This document shows, piece after piece, positions 1 through 4,846 of a stretch of DNA of 13,523 nucleotides. Within the stretch, counting starts at the first letter, position 1. Each line of letters opens with the position of its first letter. The stretch comes from Labilithrix luteola (lineage in GTDB: Bacteria; Myxococcota_A; Polyangia; Polyangiales; Polyangiaceae). The stretch covers positions 1 to 13,523 of the forward strand of contig JAMFST010000114.1 of assembly GCA_026225435.1 (NCBI GenBank), read 5' to 3'. Under the pieces are notes generated by a model that saw only the letters and a program-made list of their open reading frames with translations, did no database searches and had not been told where the DNA came from. Position numbers and translations under genes: made by a program.

Positions 1-272
1 CCGCCGCTCCCGGCGTGCCGCTCGACGACGAAGCGCTCCGCCACCACCTGACCGACCGCCAGCCGTGGCTCCGCGCCGTCCGGCTCGTCGTCGCTGGGTG
101 GCGCGTGGTCGAGGTCCGCTGCCGGCGTGCCGGCGAGCGCGGAGATCAGCTCGCGGCAGCGCGAGCAGGCGTCGATGTGCTCCTCGAGCTGCGCCCGCTC
201 GATGGCTCCGAGGTGGCCGTCGAGGAAACCGGCGACCGTCTCATCGGCCAGATGCGCGCGGCCATTCTTCAC
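1..272 (-). CDS. Zinc-finger Ser/Thr protein kinase, N-terminal part (runs off left edge)
   Basis: About 90 codons are visible, starting at a GTG (272-270). An in-frame TGA, which is the stop of the upstream MerR gene, lies five codons before it, so no earlier start is possible. The peptide begins MKNGRAHLADE and has HIDACSRC near residues 33-40, an H-x3-C-x2-C pattern as in ZAS/zf-HC2 anti-sigma zinc fingers. An acidic, Pro-rich linker follows, then VVAERFVVERHAGSG, which matches the first strand and glycine loop of a Ser/Thr kinase. The layout and many residues match the complete kinase at 10102-13068, including (D/E)xCxxCREL(I/V)SALA. The gene lies 15 bp after the MerR gene, in the same frame, and may belong to the reductase operon. 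I see no clear Shine-Dalgarno sequence. Catalytic residues are outside the window, so the kinase call rests on the N-terminus and the paralogue. Confidence 0.8.
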   Translation of the reverse strand, partial: MKNGRAHLADETVAGFLDGHLGAIERAQLEEHIDACSRCRELISALAGTPAADLDHAPPSDDEPDGAEPRLAVGQVVAERFVVERHAGSG

Positions 273-287
273 CCGCGCGCGAAGGTA

Positions 288-686
288 TCACCGTTCCCGC
301 GGAGCGTGCTCGGCCGGCGGAGCGGGCAGCTGATCGTACAGCGCGAGCTTCTGCTCGATGACCTCGAGGGTCGAGGTGAGCTGCCCGAGCCTCTCCTTGA
401 TCTCGCGCCGGTGCTCCTCGAGCAGCGCGCGCCGGCCGTCCGCGCCCGCCGGCCCTTTGCGGGCCAGGCGGGCGTAGGCGAGCATCTTGCGAATGGGCAT
501 CCCGGTGGCGTGCAGGCGACGGAGGAAGACGATCCAGCGCAGCTCCGGCTCGCCGTAGCGACGGTGCCCGCTCTTCGCCCGCGCGACCGGGAGGGCCAGC
601 CCGATGCGCTCGTAGTAGCGGAGCGTGTGGGCGGTCACCCCGGTCTCGGCGGCGGCCTCGCGGATGCTCAGGGTGCGTTCGGTCAC
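288..686 (-). CDS. MerR-family transcriptional regulator (AdhR/NmlR-like)
   Basis: The product is 132 aa and starts at a GTG (686-684). Residues 6-75 form a MerR winged helix-turn-helix: LSIREAAAETGVTAHTLRYY, then ERIGL, SGHRRYG and LRWIVFLRRLHATGMPI. A charged coiled-coil-like helix follows (about 88-118), ending LEVIEQKLALYDQL, as in the AdhR/NmlR group of MerR proteins that sit beside aldo/keto reductases or alcohol dehydrogenases. MerR proteins act as dimers and untwist promoters with long spacers. Such a promoter lies upstream of the reductase gene, which ends only 10 bp before this start, so co-transcription and autoregulation are likely. The protein contains no cysteine. The position that I recall as the sensor Cys in AdhR/NmlR (LRWIEFxxC) is Arg57 here, so the signal is probably not thiol-based. 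The family is clear; the inducer is unknown. Confidence 0.93.
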   Translation of the reverse strand: MTERTLSIREAAAETGVTAHTLRYYERIGLALPVARAKSGHRRYGEPELRWIVFLRRLHATGMPIRKMLAYARLARKGPAGADGRRALLEEHRREIKERLGQLTSTLEVIEQKLALYDQLPAPPAEHAPRER

Positions 687-696
687 GTCGTCTCGG

Positions 697-1776
697 TCAG
701 GTAGTCTTGGTCAAGGCGGCGCGGATCTCCGCCTCCGTCGGCATCTTGCCGCTTCCGCGCGGGTCGCGCACGTTCTGGAAGTCGACCATCCACCCCGGGT
801 ACTCGGGCGGCAGCGCGCTCGCCTCGTCGAGGAGCTTCACCTGCTCGCTCGTGAGCGCGAGCTCGGTCGCCGCCAGGTTGTCGACCAGCTGCTCCTTCTT
901 CTTCGCGCCGATGATGATGCTGGTGACGAACGGCTTGGTGAGCTGCCAGGCGAGAGCGGCGCGCGCCACCGACGAACCGGTCTGCTCGGCGACCTGACGC
1001 AACGCCGCGAGCACGCGCGGCAGCCGCTCCATGTGCACCGGCGGGAAGTCGAAGTTGCTGCGGCGCGAATCGGCCGGCCCCTTCTTGTCCGGGTCGAACT
1101 TGCCGGAGAGCAGACCGCCGGCGAGCGGGCTCCACGGGAGCACGGCGACCTCCTCGGCGAGGCACATCGGCGCGATCTCGCGCTCGATGTCGCGCCCGGC
1201 GATCGAGTAGTAGACCTGCGCGCTCTGGAAGCGAGCGAGCCCGTTCTCCCGGGCGAAGGTGATCGCCTTCGAGGCGACCCACGCCGGCAGGTTGCTGAAG
1301 CCGACGTACCGCGCCTTGCCCGAGCGAACCACGTCGTCGAGCGCGCGCACCGTCTCCTCGATCGGCGTCACCGGATCGAAGCCATGGATCTGGTACAGAT
1401 CGACGTGGTCGAGCCCGAGCCGCTGCAGGCTCCCGTCGATGCTCGCGAGGATGTGCGCCCGCGACAGGCCCACCTGGTTCACCCCGGGGCCGACGCGCCC
1501 GCGCACCTTGGTCGCCACCACCACCTGCTCGCGCGGACGAGCGAGCGCCTTGAGCGCGAGCCCCACGAGCTTCTCCGACTCGCCCTCCGAGTACACGTCG
1601 GCGGTGTCGATGAAGTTCACGCCGCCGTCGAGCGCGGTCCCGAGGAGGCTGTTGACCTCCTCGTTCCCCAGCGCGCCGATGGCCCGCCACATCCCTTGAC
1701 CACCGCCGAACGTCATCGCCCCCAAGCACAGCTCGGAGACGTACAGACCGGTCCTGCCCAGCAATTTGTAGCGCAT
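697..1776 (-). CDS. Aldo/keto reductase
   Basis: The product is 359 aa, normal for the longer AKR proteins with a (beta/alpha)8 barrel, and is expected to be cytoplasmic. The N-terminus RYKLLGRTGLYVSELCLGA is typical. The catalytic tetrad is visible as Asp57 and Tyr62 (FIDTADVYSEG), Lys90 (VVATK) and His131 (YQIHGFD). A C-terminal NADPH-binding stretch is present (WQLTKPFVTSIIIGAKKKEQL). AKRs reduce aldehydes and ketones with NADPH; the substrate cannot be read from sequence. The ATG at 1776-1774 has no Shine-Dalgarno sequence. It coincides with the start site expected from a MerR-type promoter at 1783-1813, so translation may be leaderless. The MerR gene follows by 10 bp, making a self-contained inducible operon, plausibly for reactive carbonyl or electrophile detoxification (inference). 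Confidence 0.95.
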   Translation of the reverse strand: MRYKLLGRTGLYVSELCLGAMTFGGGQGMWRAIGALGNEEVNSLLGTALDGGVNFIDTADVYSEGESEKLVGLALKALARPREQVVVATKVRGRVGPGVNQVGLSRAHILASIDGSLQRLGLDHVDLYQIHGFDPVTPIEETVRALDDVVRSGKARYVGFSNLPAWVASKAITFARENGLARFQSAQVYYSIAGRDIEREIAPMCLAEEVAVLPWSPLAGGLLSGKFDPDKKGPADSRRSNFDFPPVHMERLPRVLAALRQVAEQTGSSVARAALAWQLTKPFVTSIIIGAKKKEQLVDNLAATELALTSEQVKLLDEASALPPEYPGWMVDFQNVRDPRGSGKMPTEAEIRAALTKTT

Positions 1777-1782
1777 GAAGAG

Positions 1783-1813
1783 ACGCTACGACTTCGAGCG
1801 CGCTCTAAGTCAA
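1783..1813 (-). promoter_or_regulatory. MerR-type promoter and operator of the reductase-MerR operon
   Basis: On the minus strand a -35 TTGACT (1813-1808) is followed by a 19-nt spacer and a -10 TAGCGT (1788-1783). A 20-bp inverted repeat, ACTTAGAGCGCGCTCGAAGT (1810-1791), overlaps the -35 and most of the spacer; only one symmetric base pair is mismatched. An over-long 19-20 bp spacer with a dyad inside it is the defining layout of MerR-activated promoters. The likely regulator is the MerR gene two genes downstream. From the -10, transcription should start at about 1776, the A of the reductase ATG. Confidence 0.85.
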
Positions 1814-1841
1814 CGGGCCGCGGACCGATCTGCGCGGAACG

Positions 1842-2600
1842 TCACTTGAGCAGCCAGCCGAACAGCATGTGCTTGGTCGTCGCGCGGCTCACCACCGCGA
1901 TCGAATCGACCAGCGGGATCTCCTTCGGGCAGACCTCGACGCAGTTCTGCGCCTTGCCGCAGTCGGCGATGCCGCCCGGGCCCATGAGGGTCTCGAGGCG
2001 CTCGGCGGCGTGCATCTTCCCGCTCGGGTGCATGTTGAAGAGGCGCACCTGGTTGATCGCCGCCGGACCGATGAAGTCCGAGTGCGAGTTCACCTGGGGG
2101 CAGGCCTCGAGGCAGCAGCCGCAGGTCATGCAGCGAGAGAGCGGGTAGGCCTCCTCCTGGTTCTCCTGCGACTGGCGCGGCGCGGCTCCGAGCTCGTGGG
2201 TGCCGTCGAGCTGGATCCAGGCCTTCACCTTCTTCAGGTTGTCGAACATCTTCTGGCGGTCGACGATCAGGTCGCGCACCAGCGGGAACTTGGTCATCGG
2301 CTCGAGGGTGATCGTCTCGCCGTTCGGCGCGATCTGGTCGATCAGCGCGGTGCACGCCTGGCGCACCTTGCCGTTGACGATCATGGTGCACGAGCCGCAC
2401 ACCTCCTCGAGACAGACCGACTCCCAGACCACCGGCGCGACGGTGCGGTTGTCGGTGGTGACGGGGTTGCGCTGGATGGCCATCAGCGAGCTGATGACGT
2501 TCATCTGCGGCTCCCAGTCGAGGAGGAACTCGTCCCAGCGAGCCTCGGTCCCGGGCGCGTCCTGACGTTTGATCTTGAAGCGAACCTTGCGATCACTCAT
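1842..2600 (-). CDS. sdhB: Succinate dehydrogenase / fumarate reductase iron-sulfur subunit
   Basis: The product is 252 aa, the usual length. It passes electrons from the flavoprotein to the membrane quinone site. The N-terminal ferredoxin domain carries the [2Fe-2S] ligands Cys63, Cys68, Cys71 and Cys83 (VCLEEVCGSCTMIVNGKVRQ, then AC). The C-terminal domain carries the [4Fe-4S]/[3Fe-4S] sets in SRCMTCGCCLEACPQ (Cys157, 160, 163 and 167; Cys162 is an extra Cys) and in DCGKAQNCVEVCP (Cys214, 220, 224). The ATG at 2600-2598 is preceded by GAGAGA about 6 nt upstream. It starts 17 bp after sdhA and the two are surely co-transcribed. The CLEEVCGSCT sequence resembles type-B enzymes of Bacillus and deltaproteobacteria. 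Direction (succinate oxidation or fumarate reduction) cannot be told from sequence. Confidence 0.96.
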   Translation of the reverse strand: MSDRKVRFKIKRQDAPGTEARWDEFLLDWEPQMNVISSLMAIQRNPVTTDNRTVAPVVWESVCLEEVCGSCTMIVNGKVRQACTALIDQIAPNGETITLEPMTKFPLVRDLIVDRQKMFDNLKKVKAWIQLDGTHELGAAPRQSQENQEEAYPLSRCMTCGCCLEACPQVNSHSDFIGPAAINQVRLFNMHPSGKMHAAERLETLMGPGGIADCGKAQNCVEVCPKEIPLVDSIAVVSRATTKHMLFGWLLK

Positions 2601-2617
2601 GGCTGTTCTCTCGGGCT

Positions 2618-4660
2618 TCAGGTGGAAGCAGCGGCGGCGGGCTTGGCCGTCTCGGCAGCGGGCTTGGCATCGCCCTTGGCCGTGGCGCTCGCCGCGCCGG
2701 CCGTCTCGTACTTGCGGGCACGCGGCTTCACCAGGCTGATGTCCACCTGGTCGGTCGCGTGCACCGGTTTGCCGTTGATCGAGTAGTCGAGCGAGCGGAC
2801 GTAGTTGATGCTCGGGCGCCCGCCGTCTTCCTTGTGCAGCGCGAGGGTCGTGCGGAGGAACTCCTCGTCGTTGCGATCCTTGAACGCCGGCTTGAAGTGC
2901 GCGCCGCGTGACTCGTCGCGGTTGCGGGCGCCCTGGGCGATGACGCGAGCCAGGACCAGCATGTTGTCGAGGTGCCGGACGAACTGCGCCCCCTGGTTGG
3001 AGCGCGCGGCCGTGTCGGTGACGCCGACGTTCTTCGCCCGCTCGGTCAGCTCGTCGATGCTGGAGATGACCTTGTCGAGCTTGTCGTTGTGGCGCTCGAT
3101 GGTCACGTCGAGGAGCATCATCTTCCCGAGCTCCTCGTGGATCCGGTACGGGTTCTCCTTCCCGTCCATCTTCAGGATCTTCTCGTACTTGGCGCGCTCG
3201 CGCTTCTCGGCCGAGTCGAAGACGTTGCTCGACAGGTCGTAGCTGCTCTTGCCGAGGTTCTTCCGGTAGGTCGCGATCGCCGGGCCCGTGATCATGCCGC
3301 CCCAGATGCACGACAGGAGGCTGTTGGCGCCGAGGCGATTGGCCCCGTGGTACTGGTACTCGCACTCGCCGGTGGCGTAGAGCCCCTCGAGGTTGGTGGC
3401 GCTGTTGCGCGGGTGCCCCATGACGAGCGAGCCGTTCTCCGCCCGCTCGAAGTCGACCCACAGCCCGCCCATCGAGTAGTGCACGGCGGGGAAGACGCGC
3501 ATCGGGTTGGTGTACGGATCCTCGCCGACGAACTTCTCGTAGATCTCGAGGATGCCCGCGAGCTTCTTGCGCAGCGCTTCCTGCGGGAGGTGCGTCAGAT
3601 CGAGGTAGACCTCGTTCTCGTTCTTCTGGCTCTTGGCGTTGAAGACACCCTTCCCCTCGTGGAAGCACTTGAGGAACAGCTCGCGGCTGGCGATGTCACG
3701 CGGGACCAGGTTGCCGTAGCCCGGGTACTTGTCCTCGAGGAAGTACTCGCGGTCCTTCTCGGGGACGTCCTTGCCGCGGCGGCGCTCCTTGATGTCCTTG
3801 GGGACCCAGACGCGACCGCCTTCGCCGCGCGCGCTCTCCGAGATGAGGCGGAGCTTGTCGGCGCCGGGGATGGCCGTCGGGTGAACCTGGATGAACTCGC
3901 CGTTCGCGTAGCAGGCGCCCTGCTGGTAGACGGCGCTGGCGGCGGTGCCGGTGTTGATGACCGAGTTGGTCGAGCGGCCGAAGACGATGCCCGGGCCGCC
4001 GGTGGCGAGACAGACCGCGTCGCCGGGGAAGGCCTTGATGGCCATCGACTTCACGTCCTGGGCGACGATGCCGCGCACGGTGCCGTTGTCTTCCTGCACG
4101 ACCGAGAGGAAGTCCCAGAACTCGAACTTGCGGACCATCTTCTCGCCGTGGATGGCGACGCCCTTGTCGTCCTCGACCTCGATGGTCTCGAAGCGACGGA
4201 CCTGCTCGTCGAGCGCGTAGAGCAGCTGCTGGCCGGTGGTGGCGCCGGCGAAGGCGGTGCGGTGGAAGAGCGTGCCGCCGAAGCGGCGGAAGTCGAGGAG
4301 CCCCTCCGGCGTGCGGTTGAACGGCACGCCCATGCGGTCGAGCATGTAGACGATGCCCGGAGCCGCGTCGGCCATGCCCTTGACCGGGGGCTGGTTGGCG
4401 AGGAAGTCACCGCCGTACACGGTCTCTTCCAGGTGAACCTGGGGCGAGTCGCCCTCCCCCTTGGTGTTGACGCTGGCGTTGATGCCGCCCTGCGCGCACA
4501 CCGAGTGCGACCGCTTCACGGGCACCAGGGAGAAGAGGTCCACCGGCACGCCGGCTTCGCAGAGCTTGATGACGGTCATCAACCCGCCGAGCCCGCCGCC
4601 GACGACGATGACTCGCCGAACCTTGCCCGTTTCGCTGTAGGTCGCGCTTTTGGAAGCCAT
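2618..4660 (-). CDS. sdhA: Succinate dehydrogenase / fumarate reductase flavoprotein subunit
   Basis: The product is 680 aa. This subunit oxidises succinate to fumarate (or the reverse) on a covalently bound FAD at the cytoplasmic face. Visible features are the dinucleotide fold GGGLGG (residues 21-26), the FAD-attachment His52 in RSHSVCAQGGIN, His260 in HPTAIPG, the catalytic Arg278 in SARGEGG, and HYSMGGLW and RLGANSLLS further on. I chose the ATG at 4660-4658 because AAAGGCGG lies just upstream and the protein then begins shortly before the FAD fold; an upstream in-frame GTG (4744) would add 28 unconserved residues. The last 27 or so residues form an Ala/Thr/Pro/Lys-rich tail beyond the usual end of the family. 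sdhB follows by 17 bp. A cytochrome b gene (sdhC), normally just upstream in type-B operons, is absent. Confidence 0.96.
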   Translation of the reverse strand: MASKSATYSETGKVRRVIVVGGGLGGLMTVIKLCEAGVPVDLFSLVPVKRSHSVCAQGGINASVNTKGEGDSPQVHLEETVYGGDFLANQPPVKGMADAAPGIVYMLDRMGVPFNRTPEGLLDFRRFGGTLFHRTAFAGATTGQQLLYALDEQVRRFETIEVEDDKGVAIHGEKMVRKFEFWDFLSVVQEDNGTVRGIVAQDVKSMAIKAFPGDAVCLATGGPGIVFGRSTNSVINTGTAASAVYQQGACYANGEFIQVHPTAIPGADKLRLISESARGEGGRVWVPKDIKERRRGKDVPEKDREYFLEDKYPGYGNLVPRDIASRELFLKCFHEGKGVFNAKSQKNENEVYLDLTHLPQEALRKKLAGILEIYEKFVGEDPYTNPMRVFPAVHYSMGGLWVDFERAENGSLVMGHPRNSATNLEGLYATGECEYQYHGANRLGANSLLSCIWGGMITGPAIATYRKNLGKSSYDLSSNVFDSAEKRERAKYEKILKMDGKENPYRIHEELGKMMLLDVTIERHNDKLDKVISSIDELTERAKNVGVTDTAARSNQGAQFVRHLDNMLVLARVIAQGARNRDESRGAHFKPAFKDRNDEEFLRTTLALHKEDGGRPSINYVRSLDYSINGKPVHATDQVDISLVKPRARKYETAGAASATAKGDAKPAAETAKPAAAAST

Positions 4661-4846
4661 ATCAGCCGCCTTTCTAGTGGAAGGCCGGGAGGAAGACCAT
4701 GGCATGACGCGAAACGGCGTTCTGTGCGGTGAAGCCCTGCACACAGGGAGTGCTCCGGAGTGGGCTCATCTCCCCTGAAACAGGGGGACGGCTCAGTGGA
4801 AACTTGTCCCGATCCCAAGCACGACCGTACGCTTTGGAGTTCTGCA
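4661..4846. promoter_or_regulatory. Divergent intergenic region between sdhA and the lipoprotein pair
   Basis: These 186 bp must hold the promoters for both sdhAB (minus) and the lipoprotein genes (plus), unless sdhAB is read from further away. I cannot assign a convincing sigma-70 box. Visible structure: a perfect hairpin CCCCTG-AAA-CAGGGG (4772-4786); GGAGTG repeated directly at 4747-4752 and 4757-4762 with the 8-bp palindrome CTCCGGAG (4753-4760) between and overlapping; and Shine-Dalgarno sites at each end. The dyads could be operators, but no known motif is recognised. Confidence 0.45.

Noticed and set aside
1818..1837. CCGCG/CGCGG hairpin after sdhB as a terminator
   Set aside because: Only 5 bp of stem with a 10-nt loop and no T-run; expected by chance in DNA this GC-rich.
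625..2148. 507-codon plus-strand frame opposite the reductase and sdhB
   Set aside because: Antisense to genes with intact catalytic motifs; Arg/Leu/His-rich shadow.
1842..3668. 608-codon frame that includes sdhB with a long N-terminal extension
   Set aside because: The extension is an Arg-rich out-of-frame translation of sdhA. The real SdhB start at 2600 has a ribosome binding site and the normal N-terminus.
2972..4732. 586-codon plus-strand frame opposite sdhA
   Set aside because: Shadow of sdhA; the translation is Val/Leu/Asp/Ala-rich with no recognisable domain.
4674..4769. 31-codon minus-strand ORF ending 13 bp before sdhA, considered as the end of sdhC or a leader peptide
   Set aside because: The peptide (ending SRHAMVFLPAFH) is not a membrane helix as expected for the SdhC C-terminus, and the purine-rich site touches the ATG with no spacing. 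There is no further support.
4804..4833. TTGTCC ... TACGCT as a sigma-70 promoter for the lipoprotein pair
   Set aside because: The 18-bp spacing is tolerable, but transcription would start after the Shine-Dalgarno site at 4836-4839, which would then be lost from the mRNA.
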